Assembly: GCF_027492855.1 (NCBI RefSeq)
Contig: NZ_JAPUDY010000099.1
Coordinates: 342,876 to 406,875, forward strand
DNA from: Acidovorax sp.
Lineage (GTDB): Bacteria; Pseudomonadota; Gammaproteobacteria; Burkholderiales; Burkholderiaceae_C
DNA length: 64,000 nucleotides
Direction of reading: 5' to 3'
Shown here: positions 31,138 to 39,399 of the stretch, piece after piece
How the letters are laid out: each line of letters begins with the position of its first letter
Numbering within the stretch: the stretch's first letter is position 1
Notes under the pieces: generated by a model
Told to the model about the DNA's origin: nothing
Databases searched by the model: none
Seen by the model: the letters and a program-made list of their open reading frames with translations, nothing else
Program-made: the position numbers and the translations under genes

Positions 31138-33411
31138 TCAGCGTGGCGTGGTGGCGGGCTCTGGGGCCAGCAGGGGCTGCGCGGGCACGGCAGCGCTGGC
31201 CGCAGGCTCGGCGCGGGCGGGCAGCGGGGGCAGCACCGGCGCACCCGACACCGACCGCAGCATGGTGCTCGGTGCGGGCTGCGTGGCTTGCTGCAGCGCC
31301 CGGATGGCCTCGTAGCGGTCCACCATCAGCGCGTCGCTGGTGGCGGTGTCGCGCACCACGATGGGGCGCAGGAACACCATCAGGTTGGTTTTGTTGCGTT
31401 TGCGGTTTTCGCTGCGGAACAGGCCGCCCACCACGGGCAGGTCGCCCATCACCGGCACCTTGTCTTCGCCCTGCGAGTAGCTGTCTTCCAGCAGGCCGCC
31501 GATCACGATGATGCTGCCGTCGTCCACCACCACGTTCGACTCGATGGAGCGTTTGCTGGTGGTGGGGCCGTTCACGGCGCTCAGGGTGTTGCCGTCGATC
31601 TTGGAGACCTCCTGGTAGATCGCCATCTTCACCGTGCCGTTTTCGCTGATCTGCGGGCGCACCTTGAGCATCAGGCCCACGTCCTTGCGCTCTACGGTAG
31701 TGAACGGGTTCACTGCACCGCTATTGCCCCCGGTGTTGGCATAGGAGCCGGTGACGAAGGGCACGTTGTTACCGATGATGATGCGCGCCTCTTCGTTGTC
31801 CAGCGTCATCAGGTTGGGGGTGGAGAGCACGTTGGCATCACCGCTGTTTTGCAAAAAGTTGGCCAGCGCGCCCAGGTAGTACTGGCCGTTGATGCGCGGT
31901 GCCAGGCCGAAATTCAAACCGTTGCTCAGACCACTCGATCCTGTTAGGCCCGAGACATTGCCTGTGGCCAGAGCGGCCGCAGCGGTCAGGATGTTGGCGC
32001 CAGAGACGCTGGAGTTGGTGCCGATCACGCCAACCGTGCCGTCGCCCTGCTTGCCCAGGATGCCCTGCCACTGGATGCCGAATTCGGCCACCTTGTTGGC
32101 CGAGACCTCGACGATCAGGCTTTCCACCAGCACCTGCGCGCGGCGGCCGTCGAGTTTGTCGATCACGCTGCGCAACTGGCGGTACAGCGGCTCGGGCGCG
32201 GTGATGATGAGCGAGTTGGTGGTGGGGTCGGCCTGGATCAGGCCGCCGGTGGACGGCTGGTTGTTGTTGGTGCTGCTGGTGCCCATGCTGCCCGCGCCAA
32301 AGCCCAGGCCGGAGTTGCTGCCACCGGAGTTGGCAGCGCCGCTGGTGTTCAGTATGCCGCCCGCGCTCAGCCCGGTGCTGGGCGCCGGTGCGCTGCCGCC
32401 GCCGCTGGCACCGGCACCGCCGCTGGCGCCGCCCATGGCCGCCATGGCGGCGCGCAGCGTGGTGGCCAGCTTGGTGGCGTCGGCGTTCTTCAAATAGACC
32501 ACGTGGATGTTGCCGTTGGCCGCGCTGCTGCCGGGGGCGGGCGGCTGGTCGAGCCGCTCCACCAGCGCACGCACCTGGGCCACGCGGGCCGGGTTGGCTG
32601 CGCGCAGGATGAGGGAGTTGCTGCGCGGCTCGGCGATCAGCGCGGTTTTGAACGAGGTGTCGGCCTGGCCGGGCACCGCTGCGGGGGCGCCGGCGCCGCT
32701 GCCGCCGTCGATGAGGCGGGCCACCAGGGGCGCCAGGTCGGAGGCGATGGCGTTGCGCAGCGGAATCACCTCCACGTCGCTGGCGTTGGAGACGTCCATC
32801 GCTGCCACGATGCGTGCCAGGCGCTGTAGGTTGTCTGCGTAGTCGGTGATCACCAGCGAGTTGTTGCCGGGGTTCACGTTGATGGTGTTGTTAGGGCTGA
32901 TCAGGGGGCGCAGCACCGGCACCAGGTTGGCGGCGTTCTCGAAGTTGAGCTTGAAGATCTGGGTGACGATCTGCCCGCCGCTCGGTGCACTGCCCGCGCT
33001 GCCTTGCACCACGCTCACGCTGCCGCCCTGCAGCTTGGCGTCTGCCTCGGGCACCACCTTGTACAGGCCCGCGGCCTCCACCACCGTGAAACCTTGCAGC
33101 CGCAGCGCCGCCAGGAACTGCTGGAAGGCTGCGGCGGGCGTGACGGCGCGCTCGGTCACCAGGTTGAGCTGGCCTTTCACGCGCGGGTCCACCACCACGT
33201 TGCGGCCGGTGATGGTGGCCATGGTGCGGGCCACGGCCTCGATCTCGGCGTTGGCGAAGTTCAGCGTGACGGGTTCGCTGGGGCGCACGCTGCCCGTGCG
33301 GGTGTCGATGGCGGTTTGTGCGCCAATTTGGCCGCTGGCGCTCGCTAATAAAGCGCTGGCAGCTATTGTTTTAATAGTAAAACGCAGGCGTGGTGAAAGC
33401 AGGAAAGTCAT
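31138..33411 (-). CDS. gspD: Type II secretion secretin GspD
   Basis: GspD forms the outer-membrane channel. The 757-residue protein has a signal peptide (~1-31, cleavage near QIGAQT), an N0 domain (VTLNFANAEIEAVARTMA), N1-N3 domains, a long Gly/Ser/Asn-rich insertion in N3 (~325-390), and the secretin domain ending with DLPVVGGLFRSENRKRNKTN and LMVFLRPIVV. A Pro/Ala-rich tail ends it. Residues ~11-28, the hydrophobic core of the signal peptide, are encoded by palindromic repeat family 1. Confidence 0.96.
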   Translation of the reverse strand: MTFLLSPRLRFTIKTIAASALLASASGQIGAQTAIDTRTGSVRPSEPVTLNFANAEIEAVARTMATITGRNVVVDPRVKGQLNLVTERAVTPAAAFQQFLAALRLQGFTVVEAAGLYKVVPEADAKLQGGSVSVVQGSAGSAPSGGQIVTQIFKLNFENAANLVPVLRPLISPNNTINVNPGNNSLVITDYADNLQRLARIVAAMDVSNASDVEVIPLRNAIASDLAPLVARLIDGGSGAGAPAAVPGQADTSFKTALIAEPRSNSLILRAANPARVAQVRALVERLDQPPAPGSSAANGNIHVVYLKNADATKLATTLRAAMAAMGGASGGAGASGGGSAPAPSTGLSAGGILNTSGAANSGGSNSGLGFGAGSMGTSSTNNNQPSTGGLIQADPTTNSLIITAPEPLYRQLRSVIDKLDGRRAQVLVESLIVEVSANKVAEFGIQWQGILGKQGDGTVGVIGTNSSVSGANILTAAAALATGNVSGLTGSSGLSNGLNFGLAPRINGQYYLGALANFLQNSGDANVLSTPNLMTLDNEEARIIIGNNVPFVTGSYANTGGNSGAVNPFTTVERKDVGLMLKVRPQISENGTVKMAIYQEVSKIDGNTLSAVNGPTTSKRSIESNVVVDDGSIIVIGGLLEDSYSQGEDKVPVMGDLPVVGGLFRSENRKRNKTNLMVFLRPIVVRDTATSDALMVDRYEAIRALQQATQPAPSTMLRSVSGAPVLPPLPARAEPAASAAVPAQPLLAPEPATTPR
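33330..33381. repeat. Palindromic repeat family 1, copy f (in gspD signal peptide)
   Basis: Read on the minus strand it is TTTACTATTAAAACAATAGC, then TGCCAGCGCTTTATTAGCGA, then GCGCCAGCGGCC. It matches the intergenic copies closely and encodes GspD residues ~11-28 in frame. Confidence 0.8.
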
Positions 33412-33415
33412 AGGT

Positions 33416-34228
33416 TCAACCCACGGTGATGATGGAGCGCGCGCCGTTGCGCCGTCCGATGATGTTCAGAAGATTCGACAGCGCCGCTTCGCGCTCGGGG
33501 GCGGCGCTGGCTTCGCCCGCGAAACGCAGGCGCTGGCCCACCCATTGGCCGGTGCCGCTGAGCTGCAGCGCGCCGTCCAGCGTGCTGAGCGTGAGCGTGG
33601 GCACCTCGCCGCCCTGCAGGGCCAGCCGGTAGCTGCCCATGGGCCGCAGAGTGGACAGGCGCGAGGACATGGCCCGCGCATCCAGTTGTACCTGGCCGCC
33701 CAGCACCATGCGCCCGGCGGTCCAGCGCATCGTGAGGGCGCGGGTCTGCAGCGCCAGTTGGCCCTGGGGCTGCAAGGTGTTCCAGGGTGTGCCCAGGCCT
33801 GCGAGCAGTGCAGCGGGCCACTGGCTCTGGCCGTCGGCCACGTTCACTGCCATGCCGGCCCAACGGGCCTGCACCTGGGCGCGCAGGGGTTCGGGGGTGC
33901 AGCAACTGGCCCGCAGTTGCGCGCTCAGGCCAGTGAGCGCGGGGCGCAGCCGCCAGTCCACGCGGCCGGGCAATGCGGCACTGTCTTTGCTGGCGTTGCC
34001 ACCCGTGAGCACCAGTTGGGCCGAGCCGGTCCAGACCGTGCCCCGCGCCTGCAGCAGTTGCACTTGGCCCTGGGTGGCGCGGGCCACGCCCTGGGCCAAC
34101 CAGTGGGCAGGGGCAAAGGCGACCATGGCGGGCAGCCCCCCGGCCAGGGCGCCCGCCAGTGCCCAGCCCCATGCGGGGCGCGGGGCAGAGCCAGGGGCGG
34201 AGCGTGTACGGTGGTGGGTGCGGGTCAC
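33416..34228 (-). CDS. gspN: Type II secretion protein GspN
   Basis: GspN is an accessory inner-membrane protein of some type II systems. The protein has 270 residues from a GTG at 34228, 20 bp after the gspM stop. It has a basic N-terminus, one membrane helix (~20-45, ALAGALAGGLPAMVAFAPAH) and a periplasmic beta-rich domain with GRVDWRLRP and RFAGEASAAPEREAALSNLL. The frame is open well upstream of this start, but that part overlaps gspM and has no family character. The start codon is uncertain. Confidence 0.85.
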   Translation of the reverse strand: MTRTHHRTRSAPGSAPRPAWGWALAGALAGGLPAMVAFAPAHWLAQGVARATQGQVQLLQARGTVWTGSAQLVLTGGNASKDSAALPGRVDWRLRPALTGLSAQLRASCCTPEPLRAQVQARWAGMAVNVADGQSQWPAALLAGLGTPWNTLQPQGQLALQTRALTMRWTAGRMVLGGQVQLDARAMSSRLSTLRPMGSYRLALQGGEVPTLTLSTLDGALQLSGTGQWVGQRLRFAGEASAAPEREAALSNLLNIIGRRNGARSIITVG

Positions 34229-34248
34229 AGGCGGTTGGGCTCGGCGAT

Positions 34249-34803
34249 TCAGCGGGCAGCAGCGGCGGTTGGCAGGGCCAGCACCAGGGTGCCGTCCCAG
34301 CGGGGCATGGCGATGGGTGCGCTGCCCAGGGTGGCGGGAGCGGCGGGGGCTGCCGCAGCGGCGCTGCGGGTCAGGCGCGCTTCGAGCGGGGTGGCGCGTG
34401 CATTGCTGCGCGCCTGGGCCAGCCACTGGGCCAGCGCATCGGCCGATGCGCCCTTGAGGGTGATGGTGGCACGGTCGCCCGCCACATTGAGCTGCGCCGT
34501 GTTGCCCAGGCGCTGCGTCAGGGCGCTGCGCAGCGCGCCGGTGGTGTCGCCAGGGGGGCTGGCGGGCGCGGCCTGCAGTTGTTGTGCCTCGGCCTGCAGG
34601 CTGTGCATGCGCTGCAGTTGGGCGTCGAGCGCGGCGTGGCGTGCGGGGGCGGCGCGCAGCGTGGCCAGGGCGGGGGCAATGGCTACCCACCACAGCAGGG
34701 CCAGCGCCACCAGGGCACCGGCGGCCAGCACCAGGTTTTGCTCGCGCGGGGCCAGGGCTTTCCAGCGCTCCTGCAGCGGGGAGGATGCGGGTTTTGTCGT
34801 CAT
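34249..34803 (-). CDS. gspM: Type II secretion protein GspM
   Basis: GspM is a bitopic component of the inner-membrane platform and pairs with GspL. The 184-residue protein starts with the short cytoplasmic motif LQERWKALAPREQNLVLAAG, typical of the family. One membrane helix (~25-45) and a periplasmic ferredoxin-like domain follow. Its ATG overlaps the gspL stop (ATGA). Confidence 0.92.
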   Translation of the reverse strand: MTTKPASSPLQERWKALAPREQNLVLAAGALVALALLWWVAIAPALATLRAAPARHAALDAQLQRMHSLQAEAQQLQAAPASPPGDTTGALRSALTQRLGNTAQLNVAGDRATITLKGASADALAQWLAQARSNARATPLEARLTRSAAAAAPAAPATLGSAPIAMPRWDGTLVLALPTAAAAR

Positions 34804-36071
34804 GGGCTCACCTCGGGGCGCAGCAACAGGCTGCCATCGTCCATGCGTGCCCGGTAGCCTGCGGCCTGCAGGCGGGCCGACAGAGCGGTTTCTTCATCGG
34901 GCGCCAGTGCCACGCCGCGCAGGCGCAGCTCGCCAGGGGTGTATTCGATGCCGCTGGGCAGGCGGCCGTCGGGCAGCGCGGCACCTGCGGCGGCCAGCAG
35001 GGGCTCCAGGTCGCGGGCCGAGACGCTGCCTGCGGCCTGCCGCAGTTGGGCCAGTTCACGCTCCATCTGCACGGGCGCATCGACCACCACCTGCACCTTG
35101 GGGAAGGTCTGGGTGAGCGCGGCGCGCACCCCGGCCTGCTTGGCCGCCAGCGCCTGGCGCTCTTGCCAGGCCCAGGCGTTGAGTCCTACCAGGTGCGCCA
35201 GCACCAGCAGCGCGGCGCCCCAGCGCGCGGCGCGCCATTGCGGGGCGTTCAGCAAGGTGCTGACCAGGCTGCCTGCCTTGCGCAGGGCGCGGGAGCGGCT
35301 GGAGCTGGCCAGATCGAACTGGGCCAGGTCCCAGTCGCCGCGTGCGGCGTCCAGGGCGCGCTGGCTGGTGGTGTACAGAGTCGCGCGCTGCCCCAGTATC
35401 TGCTCGGTCAGCGCCGCCACGGCGGGTTCGGCCCGCACGGCCAGGGCGTCGTCGTCAGGGTGGGCCGCATCGGCGGCGGGCATGCCAGCGCGCGCCAGCG
35501 CCAGGGCCATGGGCGCCAGGGGCAACACGGCCACGCCCTGGTCTGCGCCTTGGCCGGTGAGCACCACGAAGGCTTCTTCAGGGGTGCCCAGCGCACACAG
35601 TTCGGGGCTGCCACTGGCGGTGGGGCCGGGGGCGAATTCGGGCACCACGCGGGCCACGCGGCGGCCTGCGGCCTCCAGTGCCTGCAGGTGCTCGCGCAGC
35701 CAGGCGCGGTCGCACACGGCCACCCACACGGGCGCGCCGCTGTGTGCACCGGGCTGCAGGGCGAAGTGCAGTTGGGCGGCATCGTCGAGCACGCGGTCTT
35801 CGAGCAGGCCTTCAAGCACCGAGCGCAGGCGCGGCGTTTGCTGGCCCGCGCCCAGGGGCACGCCTGCGGGCATCTGCACGCGCTGCCACGACAGCGCGCG
35901 TGCGGGCACCACGGCCACCACTTCGCCGCCGGGGCGTGTGGGCTCGGGCAACAGGGTGGCCGGTGCGGTGGCATGGCGCAGGGCGGAGTGGCCGTCTGCC
36001 GTCAGCGTGTAGCTGTATTCGGTGGCGGTCCCCGGCCGGGCGGGCGGCAGGAAAAGGATGAGGGTGCTCAT
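34800..36071 (-). CDS. gspL: Type II secretion protein GspL
   Basis: GspL binds GspE on the cytoplasmic side and GspM in the periplasm. The 423-residue protein has an actin-like cytoplasmic domain (~1-250), one membrane helix (~268-290, WRAARWGAALLVLAHLVGLN) and a small periplasmic domain with the helix ELAQLRQAAGSVSARDLEPL. It overlaps gspM by 4 bp and lies 40 bp after gspK. Confidence 0.92.
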   Translation of the reverse strand: MSTLILFLPPARPGTATEYSYTLTADGHSALRHATAPATLLPEPTRPGGEVVAVVPARALSWQRVQMPAGVPLGAGQQTPRLRSVLEGLLEDRVLDDAAQLHFALQPGAHSGAPVWVAVCDRAWLREHLQALEAAGRRVARVVPEFAPGPTASGSPELCALGTPEEAFVVLTGQGADQGVAVLPLAPMALALARAGMPAADAAHPDDDALAVRAEPAVAALTEQILGQRATLYTTSQRALDAARGDWDLAQFDLASSSRSRALRKAGSLVSTLLNAPQWRAARWGAALLVLAHLVGLNAWAWQERQALAAKQAGVRAALTQTFPKVQVVVDAPVQMERELAQLRQAAGSVSARDLEPLLAAAGAALPDGRLPSGIEYTPGELRLRGVALAPDEETALSARLQAAGYRARMDDGSLLLRPEVSP

Positions 36072-36111
36072 GAACAGGTTTTGCGGGCCATTTTAGGGGG
36101 CGGGCGGCGCG

Positions 36112-37101
36112 TCAGCGCTGAGGCTCGGGGCCTGTGTCCCGGTCGAAGGCGCCGCGCTCGCGCCACAGCGTGACGACATCGATGCCCTGCTTGCGGACCA
36201 GCGAGCGCTCGTCCACCATGGCATCGCCCAGGCGCAGGCGGCCCCGCACTTCAAAGTAAGAGGACGCAACGGTCAGTGCCACGTCGGGGATGTCAATGCT
36301 GGCGCCCACCAGGTCGCGCACCTCGCTGAGCGTGCGAAAGTGCCGTGCCTCGCGGGCCTGCACGATTTTTTGGGCGCTGGCGGCGTCCAGCCCGTCGATG
36401 GCGGCCATCACCACCTCGATGTCGGCGGTGTTGATATTGACGCGCGTGCGCACCGGCAGCAGGGCCACGTGGGGTGCGAGGGCGGCCACGGTGTCTGGGG
36501 TCAGGCCCAGCCATCCCAGTTGGGAGATGGTGGGGGGCATCAGCGGGGCGGCGCTGCTCTCGCTGCCCGCACCGGCCTGGGCCCTGCGCATGCCATCCAC
36601 CAGCAGGCTCAACTGCTGGGCGGGCAGGTTCAGGCGCTCGAACAGGCGGGAGAACTGGCGCAGGGGCAGCTCCTGCACCTGCCCGCCTTCCACCAGGTTG
36701 GCGATGTTCAGGCGGCCCTGCATGTCGGTGATCTGGCCCGAAAGGAAGGCCTCTGTGGTGTCGGTGCTGGCGTCGTCCACCTGTGCCACGTTGCGGTCTG
36801 CCGCCAGAAAGGTGGACAGGCGCGCCTCTTGCAGCGGCACGGCCCAGGGCTCGGCCAGGTGGTCGGCGCCGCCCGATCGGCCGTCTTCGCGCAGGATCAG
36901 CCGCGACCAGTCGAGCGCGCCGATCAGGATCCAGGTGGACTGCACATGGCCGCGCTCGGCGGTTTCGACCTCCACCGCTCGCCACTGCTGCCACATGGCG
37001 GCAGCAGCGAAGGTGGCGACCAGCGTGACGGTGAGCATGGCGGCGAGCAGGGCGGCGCCCGCCTGGGCGACATGCAGTGTGCGACCGTTGGGGCTGATCA
37101 T
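36112..37101 (-). CDS. gspK: Type II secretion minor pseudopilin GspK
   Basis: GspK caps the pseudopilus tip. The 329-residue protein has a class III leader and hydrophobic helix (QAGAALLAAMLTVTLVATFA, ~13-33) and no Glu at +5, as is normal for GspK. The large alpha-domain contains GRLNIANLVEGG, and the helix-hairpin-helix-like VNINTADIEVVMAAIDGLDA closes it. Its ATG overlaps the gspJ stop. Confidence 0.93.
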   Translation of the reverse strand: MISPNGRTLHVAQAGAALLAAMLTVTLVATFAAAAMWQQWRAVEVETAERGHVQSTWILIGALDWSRLILREDGRSGGADHLAEPWAVPLQEARLSTFLAADRNVAQVDDASTDTTEAFLSGQITDMQGRLNIANLVEGGQVQELPLRQFSRLFERLNLPAQQLSLLVDGMRRAQAGAGSESSAAPLMPPTISQLGWLGLTPDTVAALAPHVALLPVRTRVNINTADIEVVMAAIDGLDAASAQKIVQAREARHFRTLSEVRDLVGASIDIPDVALTVASSYFEVRGRLRLGDAMVDERSLVRKQGIDVVTLWRERGAFDRDTGPEPQR

Positions 37102-37850
37102 GACCTGCCTCCACCCAAAACCGGATTGACCCAGTCGCGGGTGAGTTGGCCGGCCAGCGCCTGGCCCGGCGGCAGCGTGATCTGCAGGCGCACGCCGTCA
37201 GGGATGGCTGCCGTGCTGTCGCCCGGCGTGGTGCCTGTGCTGGACAGCGGGTTGGACCAGGCGCCGCCCCGGTAATAGAAGATCTGCCAGTTCTCGAGCG
37301 GCAGCAGCGTGATCTCGCGGCGCCGTTCGGCGTCGCCCGGCGTGCGCGCCCACTGGGCGGCCTGCTGCCAGGCCTGTTGCCATTCGGCGCGCGTGCGCAC
37401 CGGGGGCGATTGCCAGCGCAGCCACTGGCCTGTGCCGCTGGCATTACGGCGCGTCCAGGCCACCACCAGCGCACCCTCGTCGGGCACCGCGCTGCTGCGG
37501 CGCGTGAGGCGCAGCACCTGGCCGTCCCAGTCGAGCGGCGTGGTGTTGGCAATGGGCATCAGCGCGTCCAGGTCGGTGCCCCATTGGCCGAGCGCGGCCT
37601 GCAGCACCAGCATTTCATCGGCGCGCTGGCGTGTGGATTCCTGCGCCCGCACCATGCCATCCAGCCCGCGCCAGCTCAGGATGGCGATCAGCGCCATCAC
37701 GCCGATGGCCACCAGCAGTTCGATGAGGGTGAACCCGTGTTGCTGGTGAGCCGATGGGGTGGCCCTGTTTCGCCGCCGGGCTGCCCCAAGGCGAAACGCG
37801 GCCCCCTCGGGGGGCAGCGACGGCACGCAGTGCGGGAGCGTGGGGGCCAT
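37098..37850 (-). CDS. gspJ: Type II secretion minor pseudopilin GspJ with repeat-derived leader
   Basis: GspJ is part of the GspI-J-K tip complex. The mature part starts at FTLIELLVAIGVMALIAILS after a QQHG cleavage motif. The only in-frame starts between the gspI stop and this motif are an ATG at 37850 and a GTG at codon 9. Both lie in a copy of GC-rich repeat family 2, so the leader is 39 (or 31) residues with many Pro, Ala and Arg. Typical GspJ leaders are about 6-10 residues. The mature protein continues with GLDGMVRAQESTRQRADEML and ends at RDWVNPVLGGGRS, 250 residues in all. It overlaps gspK by 4 bp. Confidence 0.88.
   Translation of the reverse strand: MAPTLPHCVPSLPPEGAAFRLGAARRRNRATPSAHQQHGFTLIELLVAIGVMALIAILSWRGLDGMVRAQESTRQRADEMLVLQAALGQWGTDLDALMPIANTTPLDWDGQVLRLTRRSSAVPDEGALVVAWTRRNASGTGQWLRWQSPPVRTRAEWQQAWQQAAQWARTPGDAERRREITLLPLENWQIFYYRGGAWSNPLSSTGTTPGDSTAAIPDGVRLQITLPPGQALAGQLTRDWVNPVLGGGRS
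37769..37848 (+). repeat. GC-rich repeat family 2, copy B (5' end of gspJ)
   Basis: Blocks in order: TTCGCCGCCGGGCTGCCCCA, AGGCGAAACGCGGCCCCCTC, GGGGGGCAGCGACGGCACGC, AGTGCGGGAGCGTGGGGGCC. On the minus strand the element opens with the ATG of gspJ. Confidence 0.85.
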
Positions 37851-37851
37851 T

Positions 37852-38229
37852 TCAATACCGCCCGATGATGGTGGAAATGCGCAGGATGGAGTTCTCTCCA
37901 TCCAGCACCTGCGCGTCGATGCGCCGAAAACTCGGGTTGGGCGTGGGGCGCACGATGGTCAGCACCTGCAACTGGCGTCCGGCCTGCTCGCAGGTCTGGC
38001 TGCTGTCGCCCACGCTGGGCATCTGGCGCGAGAGCCGGGCTTTGACCAGCTCGTTTTCTGCGCAGAGCTGGGCCAGCACGATGTCGGATTGCCGCAGGGC
38101 GTTGCGGGTGAGCGCCGTGGTGGCCTGCAGCCCCGCCATGAGCGCAATGGCCACGATGGCCAGCGCCACGAGCACTTCCACCAGGGTAAAACCGCGCTGC
38201 CTGCCGCGTATGGTGGTGTTGGCGGTCAC
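37852..38229 (-). CDS. gspI: Type II secretion minor pseudopilin GspI
   Basis: A 125-residue minor pseudopilin. The leader MTANTTIRGRQRG is followed by the class III motif FTLVEVLVALAIVAIALMAG with Glu at +5. The GTG start overlaps the gspH stop (GTGA). The frame is open upstream over gspH but carries no leader-like sequence there. It ends at ILRISTIIGRY, one base before the gspJ start. Confidence 0.92.
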   Translation of the reverse strand: MTANTTIRGRQRGFTLVEVLVALAIVAIALMAGLQATTALTRNALRQSDIVLAQLCAENELVKARLSRQMPSVGDSSQTCEQAGRQLQVLTIVRPTPNPSFRRIDAQVLDGENSILRISTIIGRY

Positions 38230-38657
38230 TGCGCCGCGTCCACAGAAAACGGCCGCACGCCGTCGGTGGCAATGCGCAAGCTTCGTTCGGGGTGGGACTG
38301 GTGGGTGATCAGCACCTGCTGCGGGCCGATCAGGGGCTCGGGGCCCAGTTGCAGCACGGCGGGCCCGCGCACGGTGGTGCCTGCGTCCAGCCACTGGTTG
38401 GGCAAGGCCGCCTGCGCGCTGGGTGGCAGGCCGTCGAACCGGAAACCCTGCGGCACCGCGCGCCAGCGCACCGGGATGCCCCCGGCGCGCGACTGCGCAC
38501 GGGCGGATTCGAGCAGCGCGGCCAGCCGGGCGGCTTCGCGTTCGAGCTGCGTCTGCCCGCTGTCGCGCAAAGCCAGCCCCACGCCCGCCGTGGCCAGGGC
38601 CATGATGCTGATGACCACCAGCAACTCAAGCAGGGTGAAGCCGCGTGGGCGGTTCAT
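38226..38657 (-). CDS. gspH: Type II secretion minor pseudopilin GspH
   Basis: A 143-residue minor pseudopilin. The short leader MNRPRG and the helix FTLLELLVVISIMALATAGV (Glu at +5) are clear. The ATG at 38657 fits the family; a longer open frame runs back through a repeat to 38879 but would put ~75 unrelated residues before the leader. The stop overlaps gspI. Confidence 0.9.
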   Translation of the reverse strand: MNRPRGFTLLELLVVISIMALATAGVGLALRDSGQTQLEREAARLAALLESARAQSRAGGIPVRWRAVPQGFRFDGLPPSAQAALPNQWLDAGTTVRGPAVLQLGPEPLIGPQQVLITHQSHPERSLRIATDGVRPFSVDAAQ

Positions 38658-38710
38658 GAGATGGGGTGCAGCGGGGCTGCCGCAGTCACGGCGCCTGCAG
38701 AGGGCGTGCG

Positions 38711-38790
38711 GTCGCAGCGCCGGGCCGCCCCAAGCAAGGCCCGGCCCCCTTGGGGGGCAGGGAGCGACACGCAGTGCGCGACCGTGGGGG
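38711..38790 (+). repeat. GC-rich repeat family 2, copy C (gspG-gspH spacer)
   Basis: It contains GCGCCGGGCCGCCCCAAGCA, CGGCCCCCTTGGGGGGCAGG and GAGCGACACGCAGTGCGCGA, ending ACCGTGGGGG. It is the first of two tandem copies in the 228-bp spacer. Confidence 0.85.
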
Positions 38791-38795
38791 CACGG

Positions 38796-38877
38796 TTTCG
38801 CCGCCGGGCCGCCCCAAGGCGAAACGCGGCCCCCTCGGGGGGCAGGGAGCGACACGCAGTGCGCGACCGTGGGGGCC
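38796..38877 (+). repeat. GC-rich repeat family 2, copy D (gspG-gspH spacer)
   Basis: It repeats copy C almost exactly: CGCCGCCGGGCCGCCCCAAG, GCGAAACGCGGCCCCCTCGG, GGGGCAGGGAGCGACACGCA, GTGCGCGACCGTGGGGGC. Its 3' half (GGGGGGCAGGGAGCGACACG onward) is identical to copy C. Confidence 0.88.
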
Positions 38878-38885
38878 ACATTTCT

Positions 38886-39350
38886 TTACTGCCAGCTGCC
38901 AATGTCGGCGTCCTTGCCCTCGCCGCCCGAGACCCCGTCGGCGCCGAACGACATCACGTCGATCTCGCCCTTGATGCCGGGGTTCAGGTATTGGTAGGGA
39001 CGGCCCCAGGGGTCGTTGGGCAGTTTTTCGAGGTACAGCTTCCAGTTGCCCGGCACCGGGCCCGAGGTGGGCTTGATGATCAGCGCCTGCAGGCCCTGCT
39101 CGGCCGTGGGGTAGCGCTGGTTGTCCAGGCGGTAGAGCTTGAGCGCCTGCATCACGTTGGTGATGTCGGTGCGGGCGGCCGTCACGCGGGCGTCGTCGGC
39201 GCGCTCCAGCACGTTGGGCACGATGAGCGCGGCCAGCACCCCAATGATCACGAGGACCACCATCAGCTCGATGAGGGTGAAACCACGGGCCGCCTTCTTG
39301 GCAAGGCGGCGGCTGGCGGAGCGCACGAAGAGGGGAAAAGATGTGTTCAC
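38886..39350 (-). CDS. gspG: Type II secretion major pseudopilin GspG
   Basis: GspG builds the pseudopilus shaft. The 154-residue protein has a leader of ~23 residues (basic, ...RLAKKAARG), then FTLIELMVVLVIIGVLAALI with Glu at +5. The GspG C-terminal motif KLPNDPWGRPYQYLNPG and the calcium-loop region SFGADGVSGGEGKDADIGSW follow. It is the first gene of the leftward gsp operon and is divergent from gspC, 49 bp away. Confidence 0.96.
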   Translation of the reverse strand: MNTSFPLFVRSASRRLAKKAARGFTLIELMVVLVIIGVLAALIVPNVLERADDARVTAARTDITNVMQALKLYRLDNQRYPTAEQGLQALIIKPTSGPVPGNWKLYLEKLPNDPWGRPYQYLNPGIKGEIDVMSFGADGVSGGEGKDADIGSWQ

Positions 39351-39399
39351 TGCAGGCGGTCTCTCGGGATGGTCGAATCGCGTGAATCATAATCGCCGC

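Noticed and set aside
30095-31315. A 406-residue rightward frame opposite gspE
   Set aside because: Its composition (His/Gln/Ala/Gly-rich) is that of a complementary-strand shadow, and gspE has all catalytic motifs.
38658-38879. N-terminal extension of gspH through the tandem repeats
   Set aside because: The short leader MNRPRG before FTLLELLVV is a normal pseudopilin start; the extension is only repeat-coded sequence.
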